Source of the DNA: Teretinema sp942493045
GTDB taxonomy: Bacteria > Spirochaetota > Spirochaetia > Treponematales > Treponemataceae
Direction: 5' to 3'
DNA length: 64,000 nucleotides
NCBI GenBank assembly: GCA_942493045.1
Contig: OW818665.1
Span: 2,542,001 to 2,606,000, forward strand
How positions within the stretch are numbered: the stretch's first letter is position 1; the number at the start of each line of letters is the position of its first letter. A program made the position numbers and the translations under genes. Below are positions 1 through 9,500 of the stretch, piece after piece. The notes under the pieces are model-generated. The model saw nothing but the letters and a program-made list of their open reading frames with translations, did not search any database and had not been told where the DNA came from.

Positions 1-1
1 G

Positions 2-439
2 ACCTTTTTATTCGGCTACGACCACGATACGCCCTCGTTATTCGCCGAAACCGGAAAGTTCGCCGAACGGTGCGGGTTTTATTTCGCGGCTTTTAATCAT
101 CTTTTGCCGATGCCCGGCACCCCTCTGCATAACCGCCTGCAGGCTGAAGGGAAATTGATCGAAGAAAACTGGTGGCTGCGCAGCGGCTATCTATACGGCC
201 AGCTGGTTTTTCATCCGGCGGCCTTGAGCGCTTCTCAGGTTTCGCGATTATGCCGGGATACCCGCAAGGCTTTTTACCGCCCGCTCTCAATTTTGAGGCG
301 GGGTCTGCGGGCTTTTTTGCGCAATCCGGACCCGCTACTGTCCCTTTATTTCTGGTATTTAAATTTTAAGCTCGGCCAGGAAGTCGATGAAAAAATGCAT
401 TTGCCGATCGGGCAGAATCTGGATGAACTGCCGAAGTAA
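2..439 (+). CDS. Radical SAM protein, B12-binding type (C-terminal fragment)
   Basis: This is the 3' end of a gene that begins before the window; an open frame runs from base 2 to the TAA at 437-439 (145 codons). The fragment begins with FLFGYDHDTPSLF and continues with LLPMPGTPLHNRL. Both stretches are typical of the end of the radical SAM barrel in cobalamin-binding radical SAM proteins (family knowledge). The radical SAM cysteines and the B12 domain would lie upstream, so neither can be checked. Substrate and reaction cannot be inferred. The last 60 residues are rich in Arg and aromatic residues, as in the C-terminal extension of this family. The next gene follows after 12 bases and is probably co-transcribed. 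Confidence 0.75.
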   Translation, partial: TFLFGYDHDTPSLFAETGKFAERCGFYFAAFNHLLPMPGTPLHNRLQAEGKLIEENWWLRSGYLYGQLVFHPAALSASQVSRLCRDTRKAFYRPLSILRRGLRAFLRNPDPLLSLYFWYLNFKLGQEVDEKMHLPIGQNLDELPK

Positions 440-451
440 GGGAGGATGAGT

Positions 452-868
452 ATGAAACACTTAACCCGGGAACTCTGGTTTAATACCAAAAAGCAGCGGG
501 AGCTGATCAATATTACGCCGACTGTCGCCGATCTGGTATCAGAATCCGACGTGCGGGAAGGACTCTGTCTGGTTAACGCCATGCATATTACCGCCAGCGT
601 GTTCATTAATGATGACGAGAGCGGTTTGCATCATGATTTTGATATCTGGCTGGAAAAACTGGCGCCGCATGAGCCGGTTTCTGGTTACCGGCACAATGTC
701 GGCGAAACCAACGCCGACGCCCACATGAAGCGGCAAATCATGGGCCGGGAGGTAGTGGTAGCCATAACCGACGGACAGCTGCATTTTGGTCCCTGGGAGC
801 AGATTTTTTACGGTGAATTCGATGGCGGCCGGCGCAAGCGTGTGCTGGTCAAAATTATCGGTGAATAG
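452..868 (+). CDS. YjbQ/UPF0047 family protein
   Basis: The protein of about 138 residues matches the UPF0047 (YjbQ) family over its whole length. Family hallmarks visible are GLCLVNAMHITASVFIND near residue 40, a His-rich middle (LHHDFD, HNVGETNADAHMKRQIMG) and the ending GQLHFGPWEQIFYGEFDG. Some members have been reported to have weak thiamine-phosphate synthase activity; the physiological role is unclear. I chose the ATG at 452 because GGAGG at 441-445 is then 6 bases upstream; the in-frame ATG at 446 directly abuts the GGAGG. It follows the radical SAM gene closely. Confidence 0.85.
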   Translation: MKHLTRELWFNTKKQRELINITPTVADLVSESDVREGLCLVNAMHITASVFINDDESGLHHDFDIWLEKLAPHEPVSGYRHNVGETNADAHMKRQIMGREVVVAITDGQLHFGPWEQIFYGEFDGGRRKRVLVKIIGE

Positions 869-973
869 CGACCCGAGTAACGGACAGAATCCGGTAGGGT
901 CTGGCAAAAAAAAACGCCGGAGGCAAATAATAGTCGTATACTATGAGTATGTAATTTTCTCAGGAGGTGTTTT

Positions 974-1495
974 ATGCGTTCGTATATCATTTTAGGTATA
1001 GTTTTTATTGTGACAGCCTTAACCATGCTACTCATTCCGGCGGGTTTTATAAGAGCGGTGGTGGTCAGTTTAGGTGTCGCGGCCATTGTGAACGGCGTTT
1101 ATAACCTCATGAAATTCCGGAAGCTGGTGGACAATCCGCTGTTTCGCCGCGTTATTACAATTCGGGCGGTTACCAGCATTGCCGTAGGTTTGCTGGCCGT
1201 CACGCTGCCTTTAGTATTGGCCGGGACCCTCTGGTTTCTGGTTTCTTACCTATTGGCATTTTATCTGCTCGCGGCAACTGCCCTGGAATTGTACGGTATC
1301 GTGAAAATGCGCGAAGCCGGTTTGCCGGTAACGGTTTATATTTATGAAGCCGCGGTTTCGGTGTTTATCGCCATGGTGTTGCTGTTCATTCCCGGAACCA
1401 CCGGCCTGCTGCTTGTCCGAATTTGCGGGGCCCTTATATTTATCGGTGGAGCCGGTTGCATCGCCTATGGCGCCGGAGTGCTGAAAAAGTTTTAA
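974..1495 (+). CDS. HdeD-like (DUF308) integral membrane protein
   Basis: A 173-residue, strongly hydrophobic protein with about six predicted membrane segments arranged as three helical hairpins. A short charged loop (MKFRKLVDNPLFRRV) separates the first pair from the second. The size and layout fit the DUF308/HdeD family of small inner-membrane proteins, whose molecular role is mostly unknown; E. coli HdeD is linked to acid resistance. The ATG at 974 has an AGGAGG Shine-Dalgarno sequence at 962-967. The 105 bases before it hold no other gene. The following gene begins within about 50 bases, so the two may share a transcript. The family call is by pattern only. Confidence 0.7.
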   Translation: MRSYIILGIVFIVTALTMLLIPAGFIRAVVVSLGVAAIVNGVYNLMKFRKLVDNPLFRRVITIRAVTSIAVGLLAVTLPLVLAGTLWFLVSYLLAFYLLAATALELYGIVKMREAGLPVTVYIYEAAVSVFIAMVLLFIPGTTGLLLVRICGALIFIGGAGCIAYGAGVLKKF

Positions 1496-1546
1496 ATTAG
1501 CGGCGGGTTGTTGACAGTCGGGGGAGATGCACGTAGGCTTACGCGC

Positions 1547-2716
1547 ATGTGTTGTTTTCCCGACTACAACAGGTCCCCGGTTGCTGTATCCCGGGCTTTG
1601 GCGGCTCATTATTGCGCCCTCCCTTCCGACGGCACGTTGCCGGAACTGGAAGCGCGTCTACGAAGAAAGCCTCAGCATATTGTGCTGCTCGTATTTGACG
1701 GTATGGGTTCCAGACAGCTGGAAAAATTTCTGACCGCTGACTCCTTTTTACCAACCAATACGATCGCGCAGCTGAGTTCCGTATTCCCTTCCACCACTGT
1801 CGCGGCCATGAACAGTTTTTATTCCGCCCTCTCACCTTTAGAACACGGATGGCTGGGCTGGTCGCTGTATTTTAAGGAAGCCGGACGGGCAGTGGATATC
1901 TTCCCCCGTGTGGACAGCGTTACCGGCGCGGCTCTGCCATCAGCCTTCGATCCCTGGCAGAGGCTGGCCTATGACCCGCTAGTTGACCGCATTGCCGGGA
2001 GCGCAATCTCTCCTCAGGTAACCTGCATCGCGCCGTCCGGGATTTCTTTTCCCGGAAGCCGATTGCCGGTGGCTGTCGCTGAAACACTTGAACAATGGTT
2101 TGAGGCTGTCAGCGAAAGTGTTAAAACCACGGCTGGCGTTTCCGCTCCTACGTTTACCATCGCCTATTGGCCGGATCCGGACTCCCTTCTGCATCGCAAC
2201 GGGTCAGACGCGCCTGGGGTACAACAGTGTATGAATCAGGTTGATGAACTGTGCGGACAGCTCGCCCGGAGTCTACCGCAAGACAGTCTGCTGCTGATCT
2301 CCGCCGATCACGGTCATATCGACATAACTGAATACATCGACATCGCTTTGATCCCGGGTTTTATGGAAGCGTTGGTGATGCCGCCCTTTCTGGAAGCACG
2401 CGCCGCGATGTGCTATGTGAAGCATGAAAAACGACGTGACTTTGAAGCCCTTTTTAAGCGCTATTTGGCACAAGATTTCAGGTTGTTCAGCCGGGCGGAA
2501 ATGCTGACGCTGGGATTGTTCGGCCTGCGAGCGGTAGAATCCCGGGCGCATCCCTTAACGGAAGACTTTCTGGCAGATTATCTGATCGCCGCTACCGGGA
2601 CAAAGGCCTTAAAGCATTATGGTTATCAGAATGACCACAGTCATGATTTTGCTTCTCATCATGCCGGCCTGACCGCGGACGAAATGCGGGTGCCTCTGGT
2701 AGCCTTTTCTACCTGA
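1547..2716 (+). CDS. Alkaline phosphatase superfamily protein (phosphodiesterase/pyrophosphatase type)
   Basis: Most of this protein of about 389 residues matches the type I phosphodiesterase/nucleotide pyrophosphatase branch of the alkaline phosphatase superfamily. A metal-binding Asp sits in LLVFDGMGSRQL near residue 50. The presumed nucleophile Thr is in SVFPSTTVAAM, followed by EHGWLGWSLYF. Later metal ligands are in ISADHGHIDITEY and in DHSHDFASHHAGLTADEM at the C-terminus. The family hydrolyses phosphodiester or phosphomonoester bonds with two zinc ions; the substrate is unknown. No signal peptide is seen. The open frame extends to a TTG at 1508, but the ATG at 1547 begins MCCFPDYNRS, which resembles the usual family start. 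The start is uncertain. Confidence 0.75.
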   Translation: MCCFPDYNRSPVAVSRALAAHYCALPSDGTLPELEARLRRKPQHIVLLVFDGMGSRQLEKFLTADSFLPTNTIAQLSSVFPSTTVAAMNSFYSALSPLEHGWLGWSLYFKEAGRAVDIFPRVDSVTGAALPSAFDPWQRLAYDPLVDRIAGSAISPQVTCIAPSGISFPGSRLPVAVAETLEQWFEAVSESVKTTAGVSAPTFTIAYWPDPDSLLHRNGSDAPGVQQCMNQVDELCGQLARSLPQDSLLLISADHGHIDITEYIDIALIPGFMEALVMPPFLEARAAMCYVKHEKRRDFEALFKRYLAQDFRLFSRAEMLTLGLFGLRAVESRAHPLTEDFLADYLIAATGTKALKHYGYQNDHSHDFASHHAGLTADEMRVPLVAFST

Positions 2717-2739
2717 AATGATAATATTTCCGAATTTGC

Positions 2740-2769
2740 TTGATTCCCCAGGTGAGCTTCTTTTATAAT
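2740..2769 (+). promoter_or_regulatory. Sigma-70-like promoter for the diguanylate cyclase
   Basis: TTGATT (2740-2745) and TATAAT (2764-2769) are separated by 18 bases. Transcription would start near 2776, so the TTG codon at 2740 cannot be the translation start; this favours the GTG at 2845 or the ATG at 2824. Confidence 0.6.
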
Positions 2770-2844
2770 TACTGTACCGGTCAAATAGATATACTGGCCG
2801 GCTGGATAGTGGCAGTTTTCAAAATGATAAAAGGATGGTGTCGT

Positions 2845-4296
2845 GTGAAGCGGCCTGAGAAAGATGTGCAATTCAATAAACTTCTCATAACCAATTATCT
2901 ACTGGCTGTTGTCGGCGCCGTTCTCATCCTTGCTTTTTTTACAGTTTACCTCATAAATGATTTTCGAAATTATCAGCGTAGTCAACAGGAACGCATTCAG
3001 GCTATAACCCGGGTCGCTTCCAGCCGGGCGCAAACCGTGTTTGACAATATTTTAGTGACCATGCGGCTGCTGGATGAGTGGATACAGCAAAATCCGGAGC
3101 GGGATCCGCGGTATGACAGTGAATTTAACGCTCTGGTGAATATTTTTAGAAAACATAATGGCGACCGAATCGATTTGCGCATGGTAACCGTTGACGGCGG
3201 GCTCTTTTATCTTCCCGCCACAGAGAAGACTCCGCTGGCAAACATCTCGGACAGAGAATATTTCCAGATACAGCAGAACAAGCTATTTCAATCACTTTAT
3301 TTTGCTAATCCGGTTCTCAGCCGGGTAACCGGAAAATGGGGTATTCCGATAACCTACAAGCTCAGGCAGAATGATCACGACTTGTTGATTCTGTTCGCGG
3401 CCGTTGAATTCCCGGTGCTTGACTCCCTGTTTCCGGATTTGCTCAGAGGCGCTAATGCCGCGGTTAGTGTGGTGCGATCGGATCAAACAATACTATACCG
3501 GACTCCCTTTGACGAAAACCTGATTGGCACTAGGGTAACCTCCATTCCCGGAAATAAAAATTACCGGATACTTCAAGTTGACGGAAGCAATTACGCCAAG
3601 CGCCTGCTTTTTTCCGAACGGTTGGCAGATGTACCGATTCTGGTGATTTACGGCGAAGATTACGATACGCTGTTGCAGGCCTGGATAAAGTCGGCCTTGA
3701 TAAAATCAGGCATCGCCGCGCTGATTCTGCTGGGATATGTATTGTTGTCAATACGCGGTATCTATCTGCTGTACAAGGTCAACGAAGTTAAAAAACAACT
3801 GGAAGTAATCGCCCGCTTTGACAGCCTTACCGGATTAAAAACCCGTGGTTATTTTTTTGACCGCGTAACCGAGGAAATGGAACGTGCCCGCCGCTATAAT
3901 ACCGATCTGGTAATGCTGATAGCCGATATCGATCATTTCAAGATTGTGAACGATGTCTACGGTCATCCCGCGGGCGATGAGATCTTACGGAAAATCGCGG
4001 CAATATTTGAGAATGATATTCGCGGTATTGATATCGCCGGGCGGGTTGGCGGCGAGGAGTTCGCGATACTGCTCACAGATACAAATATTGAAAAGGCTTA
4101 TGAAATTGCCAATCGCATTAGGCTGGACGCATCCGCCATTACCCTGGATCAGTGGGCGGGAGGGATCAGTATCGGCGCGGCGCAGTGGAAAGGCCGTCTT
4201 GAGAATGTCGATCAATTGTATAAACGCTCCGACGACGCCCTCTATGAGGCTAAGCGGCTGGGTCGCAATCGTGTCGAGATTAGCGCGTATAAATAA
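2845..4296 (+). CDS. Membrane-anchored diguanylate cyclase (Cache-like sensor plus GGDEF)
   Basis: This protein of about 483 residues has a membrane helix near residues 13-33, a periplasmic region of about 240 residues that looks like a double-Cache sensor, a second helix near 280-300 and a C-terminal GGDEF domain. The active-site motif is GGEEF near residue 402. RGID lies five residues before it, so the RxxD product-inhibition site is intact. It should make c-di-GMP from two GTP in response to an external ligand. I chose GTG 2845 because AAGGATGG lies just upstream and a promoter sits at 2740-2769; ATG 2824 is possible. Targets in this window could be the PilZ-like pair at 29-31 kb. Confidence 0.85.
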   Translation: MKRPEKDVQFNKLLITNYLLAVVGAVLILAFFTVYLINDFRNYQRSQQERIQAITRVASSRAQTVFDNILVTMRLLDEWIQQNPERDPRYDSEFNALVNIFRKHNGDRIDLRMVTVDGGLFYLPATEKTPLANISDREYFQIQQNKLFQSLYFANPVLSRVTGKWGIPITYKLRQNDHDLLILFAAVEFPVLDSLFPDLLRGANAAVSVVRSDQTILYRTPFDENLIGTRVTSIPGNKNYRILQVDGSNYAKRLLFSERLADVPILVIYGEDYDTLLQAWIKSALIKSGIAALILLGYVLLSIRGIYLLYKVNEVKKQLEVIARFDSLTGLKTRGYFFDRVTEEMERARRYNTDLVMLIADIDHFKIVNDVYGHPAGDEILRKIAAIFENDIRGIDIAGRVGGEEFAILLTDTNIEKAYEIANRIRLDASAITLDQWAGGISIGAAQWKGRLENVDQLYKRSDDALYEAKRLGRNRVEISAYK

Positions 4297-4412
4297 AACC
4301 ACCAAACCTTTGTGGATTTTCAGGGACAACTCCTGTTATTCTCTTCCCTTATGCGGATTTTGATGGTAACATAGCTAACACTATTACCGTTCTCCAGATA
4401 AGGATTTTTTTT

Positions 4413-5606
4413 ATGAAGACGAATTTCTCTGTTGTACTGAAGCTGCTGTTAAGTAATCCGGTGAAGGCAATAGGCGCGGGCTTGGGTTTTTTTGGGTTGG
4501 AGAAAGGAAAACGCTGGGATTACCGGCGCTCGGACGGCGTGAGCAATGAGCTGTCGCTGATGACCTTCCGTCTGACGCCCTTATGTAATTTGCGCTGTAT
4601 AATGTGCGGACAGCGCGGAACTACCGGTACCCTGAAGGGGGACTTCGCCGTTCAGGAAGCGAAATCAATTGTTTCTATGGAACGATACAAAGAACTGACC
4701 GATGAAGTGGCTGGCAAGGTTAAAATTTTTTATATGTGGGGCGGCGAGCCCTTTTTATATCCCAATTTTATGGATTTGGCCCAATACATGGCCAGCAAGA
4801 TTCCGGTTTTTACGGTAAACACCAACGGCCTGCTATTGGCCGAAAACGCCGAACGCATCGTTCGGGATAAATGGACCGGCTTCTTTATCTCTCTGGACGG
4901 CTTTCAGGAAACCAATGACGCGATCCGCGGCAAAGGCTCATACCAGAAAGTTATCGACGGCATCAAGGCTGTCACCGACGTAAAGAAGCGCACCGGCTCC
5001 TCGCTTCCGCACATGGGCATCGTGACGACCATCAGCAACATGAATTACATGTATCTGGATCAACTTGTTGAGGCGACTAAGGATATCGGTCTGTCCTGGC
5101 ACATTATCAATCTGGGTACCTATACCGACGAAAAAATCGGAGCGGCCCAGGACAAGGTGATGATGGACAAGTTCGGCATCAAGCCTCAGTTCTGGCAGGG
5201 TTTCGCCAACGGCTGCAATGAGGGCATCGACGGCGAGCGGTTTCAGGAGATTTTAACACGGGTGCACAAGATCAAGTGCGACCATCCGGTGATCACCGTT
5301 CCGGTTATCGACCCGTCATTAATCGGGTTATATTATTCTGATCTTGAAGCCATCGTTCAGGACAAATGCAGCGCTCCCTGGTTTTCGGCCAACGTGCATT
5401 ACAACGGCGAAGTTTATTTTTGCGCGGACTATCCGGATTATTCGATCGGAAATATCAAAGACAATAAAATGTTTGATCTTTATAATAACGAACGAGCCAG
5501 GAAATTCCGGCTGGGTTTGAAGAACTCGGAAAATGGAATTTTCCCGGCCTGCCGCCGCTGTTACCAATTAATGCTCTGCGGCCACCGCTGTAAGGAACCA
5601 AAATAA
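4413..5606 (+). CDS. Radical SAM/SPASM domain protein
   Basis: A 397-residue radical SAM enzyme. The [4Fe-4S]-binding CxxxCxxC motif is CNLRCIMC at residues 58-65, followed by the SAM-binding WGGEPFLYP and the FISLDG strand. The C-terminal quarter is Cys-rich (DKCSAPWF, YFCADYP, FPACRRCYQLMLCGHRC), which fits a SPASM domain that holds auxiliary Fe-S clusters. SPASM proteins often modify peptides or act as anaerobic sulfatase-type maturases, but no precursor peptide is evident nearby. AAGGA lies 8 bases before the ATG, and a strong terminator follows. It appears monocistronic. An alternative is a cofactor or lipid-modifying enzyme; the substrate is unknown. Confidence 0.85.
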   Translation: MKTNFSVVLKLLLSNPVKAIGAGLGFFGLEKGKRWDYRRSDGVSNELSLMTFRLTPLCNLRCIMCGQRGTTGTLKGDFAVQEAKSIVSMERYKELTDEVAGKVKIFYMWGGEPFLYPNFMDLAQYMASKIPVFTVNTNGLLLAENAERIVRDKWTGFFISLDGFQETNDAIRGKGSYQKVIDGIKAVTDVKKRTGSSLPHMGIVTTISNMNYMYLDQLVEATKDIGLSWHIINLGTYTDEKIGAAQDKVMMDKFGIKPQFWQGFANGCNEGIDGERFQEILTRVHKIKCDHPVITVPVIDPSLIGLYYSDLEAIVQDKCSAPWFSANVHYNGEVYFCADYPDYSIGNIKDNKMFDLYNNERARKFRLGLKNSENGIFPACRRCYQLMLCGHRCKEPK

Positions 5607-5620
5607 ATTTGAGTTCAAAG

Positions 5621-5651
5621 AAAAAAGCCGCCTTATATGGCGGCTTTTTTT
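5621..5651 (+). terminator. Rho-independent terminator after the radical SAM gene
   Basis: GCCGCC (5627-5632), a six-base loop and GGCGGC (5639-5644) are flanked by a run of A and a run of T. It lies between convergent genes and could work in both directions. Confidence 0.85.
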
Positions 5652-5675
5652 ATCGGTTGAAGTTCAGTGGGTTGT

Positions 5676-6476
5676 TTAAAGTTTGGTTTTCAAATTCGCG
5701 TAAACGCCGGCGGTGATCCAGCTTTCGGGTATCAGGTTAATGAAGAAGGCCCCAACGGCATTCAAAAGGCCGGCAACCTTCAGCGCTTTGCCGCGGCGCA
5801 GCTGAGCGATGCCGACTCTAGCCACGAAGTCGGCGTTGGAGCCAAGTCCGTCCGAAAGTTTCATGTAATCCTCGTTTTTAATTCCGGCGGCCGCGTCAAA
5901 ATTGGTGCGTACAAAGCCCGGTAATAAACAGCACACTTCTACCCTGGATGGGCGCAGTTCAGCGCGCAGGGCCAGTGAGAAATTTTTTACAAAACTTTTG
6001 CTGGCAGCATAGGCGGTAAAAAACGGTACCGGCATCAGGGCGACCATCGAACCGACATTCAGTATCACACCGTTTTTACGTTCGGCCATGTCTTTACCAA
6101 AACGCAGGGATAAACCCGCCAGTGAATTGATATTCAGCTCCAGCATTTCCAGGGTTTTGTCGCAGCCAATCCCGATTGCCGAACCGACCAGACCGGAGCC
6201 GGCGTTGTTGATCAGAATATCAATTTTGAAAGCCTGTTTTCTAATTTCAGTGTAAAGCCGCTCTTCTTCGCCGGGCTTACTGAGGTCCGCCGTAATCACC
6301 GTGGCGGAAATTTTATGTGTCGTTTCCAGATCGGTTTTAAGGGTGTTCAGCTTATCGGCCGAACGGCTGGAAAGTACCAGGTTGCACCCAGCCGCGGCTA
6401 ATTGCCGGGCGAATTCCAGTCCGATACCGCCGGAAGCTCCGGTGATCAAGGCCGTCTTGCCCCGTATTTCTTTCAT
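5676..6476 (-). CDS. Short-chain dehydrogenase/reductase
   Basis: A 266-residue classical SDR. The NAD(P)-binding motif TGASGGIG is at residues 13-20. The structural INNAGSG lies near residue 90 and the catalytic YAASK near 160, with the catalytic serine expected in NVGSMVALMP. The family oxidises or reduces alcohol/carbonyl groups in the cytoplasm; the substrate is unknown. The C-terminal 40 residues (LNAVGAFFINLIPESWITAG) are hydrophobic, as in SDRs of the DltE/YqjQ group (inference). It is transcribed in the same direction as the PFOR gene but is separated from it by that gene's terminator. Confidence 0.88.
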   Translation of the reverse strand: MKEIRGKTALITGASGGIGLEFARQLAAAGCNLVLSSRSADKLNTLKTDLETTHKISATVITADLSKPGEEERLYTEIRKQAFKIDILINNAGSGLVGSAIGIGCDKTLEMLELNINSLAGLSLRFGKDMAERKNGVILNVGSMVALMPVPFFTAYAASKSFVKNFSLALRAELRPSRVEVCCLLPGFVRTNFDAAAGIKNEDYMKLSDGLGSNADFVARVGIAQLRRGKALKVAGLLNAVGAFFINLIPESWITAGVYANLKTKL

Positions 6477-6504
6477 ATAAAAACTCCTGATTTTGATTTG
6501 ATTG

Positions 6505-6545
6505 ATAGTAAAGAAAAGCCCTTCCGGCGGATACCGGAAGGGCTT
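6505..6545 (-). terminator. Rho-independent terminator of the PFOR gene
   Basis: A 12-bp perfect stem (AAGCCCTTCCGG 6516-6527; CCGGAAGGGCTT 6534-6545) with a six-base loop. Read on the minus strand it is followed by TTTTCTTTACT. It lies 35 bases beyond the PFOR stop codon. Confidence 0.85.
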
Positions 6546-6580
6546 GATAAAACTAGATGAGACTCAACAAGCGGTACAGA

Positions 6581-9500
6581 TTAATACTCGCGGCTGGACA
6601 GGAACTGGTATTCCTTCCACTGGCGGCGTACTTTTTCTTCGGCTTTTTTCAGCAGCATGGCGGCGCGCTCCGGGTCGGCTACCTTCAGGCTCTTGAAGCG
6701 CACTTCCTTGTACATGTAATCGGCGATGTTAAAATCGGGCTCCTTACTGTCCAGCTGGAAGGGGTTCTTGCCCTGATCGGCCAGGCGGGGATCATAGCGG
6801 AACAGGGGCCACAGGCCGCAGGTTACCGCTTCCTTCTGGTTGGTCATACCGTGTTCCATGTCGATACCATGGTTGATACAGTGGCTGTAAGCGATGATGA
6901 TCGACGGACCGTCATAGCTCTCGGCTTCGCGGAAAGCCTTGATAACCTGGTTCATGTTGGCGCCCATCGAAACACGGGCAACGTACACGTAACCGTAGGT
7001 GGTCATCATCAGGCCGAGGTCTTTCTTGCTGGTAGCCTTGCCGGAGGCGGCGAACTTGGCCACGGCGCCGATCGGGGTAGCCTTGGACATCTGTCCGCCG
7101 GTGTTGGAATACACTTCGGTATCCAGAACCAGCACGTTGATGTTGCGGCCGGAAGCCAGTACGTGGTCCAGACCGCCGAAGCCGATATCATAGGCCCAGC
7201 CGTCGCCACCGATGATCCAGACGGAGCGCTTGATCAGGTGGTCGGTCAGGGAAGCGAGTTCCTTGGCCAGCGGGTCGGAAGACTTGGCGAGTTCTTTCTT
7301 GAGGACATCGACATTGGCGCGCTGGGCTTCAATGGCGTTATCGTCTTCCTGGGTATTGGCCAGGCAGGTTTCGATGGCGGCAGCGGCGATACCCTTACCC
7401 TTGAGGGTTGCGGCAACTTCGCGGGCATAGACGGCCAGCTTGTCGCTGGTCATGCGCATACCCAGACCGAATTCGGCGGCGTCTTCAAACAGGGAGTTTG
7501 ACCAGGCCGGTCCGCGTCCGCTGGCGTTTTTGGCGTACGGGGTGGAGGGCAGGTTTCCGCCGTAAATGGAGGAACAGCCGGTAGCGTTGGCGATTACCGC
7601 GCGCTCTCCGTACAGCTGGGACAGCAGTTTGACATAGGGAGTCTCACCGCAGCCGGCGCAGGCGCCCGAGAACTCGAACAGCGGCCGCTTCATGGCTAGG
7701 AACTTGGCGTTGCCGAGGTTCAGCTTGGCCGGATCCGGGTCAGGAAGGTTCTTGAAGAAGTTCCAGTTGGCCGACTCTTCGACGCGGTGTTCGGCGAAGT
7801 TCTTCATATTGATGGCCTTGATCTCGGGGTTTTCCTTGCTCTTGGCCGGGCACTGCTGTACGCAGAGGCCGCAACCGGTGCAGTCCTCGGCGGAAGCCTG
7901 GATGGTGAACTTCCAGCCCTCGAATTCTTTGGTTTTATAGTCGGCGCTCTTGAAAGCGGCCGGGGCTCCGGAGAGCTTGGCGGGATCAAAGGCCTTGGCG
8001 CGGATAACGGCATGGGGGCAGACAACGGTACACTGACCGCACTGGATGCAGAGCTCGGAGTTCCAGATCGGCATGCGTTCGGCAATGGCGCGTTTTTCAT
8101 ACTGGGTGGTAGCGGAGGGGAAGGTGCCGTCGATCGGCATCTGGCTGACCTTGATGTCGTCTCCCTTGTTTACGGAAATCGCGCCCAGAACGTCCTGCAC
8201 GAAGGCCGGGGCATCGCTGGTCATGGCCGAGGACATTTTCAGTTTGGAGTCGGCGGTCTTGGGATAGTCCACTTTCTCGACGCCGGCCAGGGCCATGTCG
8301 ATGGTATCAATGTTCATCTTAACAACATCGGCGCCCTTTTTACCGTAGGATTTTTCGATGGCTTTCTTGATCAGCGAAACAGCTTCGTCTTCGGGGAGGA
8401 TGCCGGAGATCTTGAAGAAGGCAGTCTGCATGACTACGTTGATGCGTCCGCCCATACCGGCTTTCTCGGCAATGGCCACGGCGTCGATCACGTAGAACTT
8501 CAGTTCCTTGGCGATGATCTGCTTCTGAACTTCCACCGGCAGGTGGTTCCAGATTTCGTTTTTGCCATAGGGGCTGGTCAGCAGGAAGGTGGCGCCTTTC
8601 TTGGCGTTGGCGAGCATGTCGTACTTCTCGAGGAAGGTGAACTTATGGCAGGCAATGAAGTCGGCCTGGGTAACCAGGTAGGGCTTGCGGATGGCGTGCT
8701 TGCCGAAGCGCAGGTGAGAAGTAGTGATGGAGCCGGATTTCTTGGAGTCGTAAACGAAGTAAGCCTGGGCCTTGTTGTCGGTGGCGTCGCCGATGATCTT
8801 GATGGAGTTCTTGTTGGCGCCGACAGTACCGTCTGAGCCGAGACCGTAGAACATTGCCTGATGCATGTCCTTGTCTTCGAGCTGGAAGCTGTTGTCATAG
8901 GTCAGGCTGGTGTTGGTGACATCGTCTTCAATACCGATGGTGAAGTTAAACTTGGTCTTGCCTTTGAGGTTGTCGTAGACAGCCTTGACCATGGCCGGGG
9001 TGAATTCCTTGGAACCGAGACCGTAGCGGCCGCCGATTACCATGGGGTATTCCTTGAAGGCGCATTTGCCGGCAGCCTGCATCTCGCCGATGGCGGTGCG
9101 GACGTCCTCATACAGCGGTTCACCGATCGAGCCCGGTTCTTTGGTGCGGTCCAGTACGGCAATAGATTTGACGGTAGCGGGAAGGGTCTTTACAAAGTCT
9201 TCGGCGCTGAAGGGGCGGTAAAGGCGGACTTTGAGCAGTCCGAGTTTTTCGCCCTTGGCGTTAAGGGCTTCGACGGTTTCTTCAACGGTGTCGCAGCCTG
9301 AACCCATCAGGATCACTACGCGTTCGGCGTCTTTGGCTCCGACGTATTCATAGAGCTTGTATTGACGGCCGGTCAGCTTGGCGTATTTGTCCATGGCTTT
9401 CTGGACGATGGCCGGAACGGCCAGATAGTACTTGTTAACGGCTTCGCGCTGCTGGAAGTAGACGTCGGGATTCTGGGCTGTTCCGCGGATAGCCGGGGCT

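Noticed and set aside
6557..9301. Several long plus-strand open frames opposite the PFOR gene
   Set aside because: They are Gly/Val/Ala-rich antisense shadows of the PFOR coding region, with no ribosome sites and no recognisable domains.
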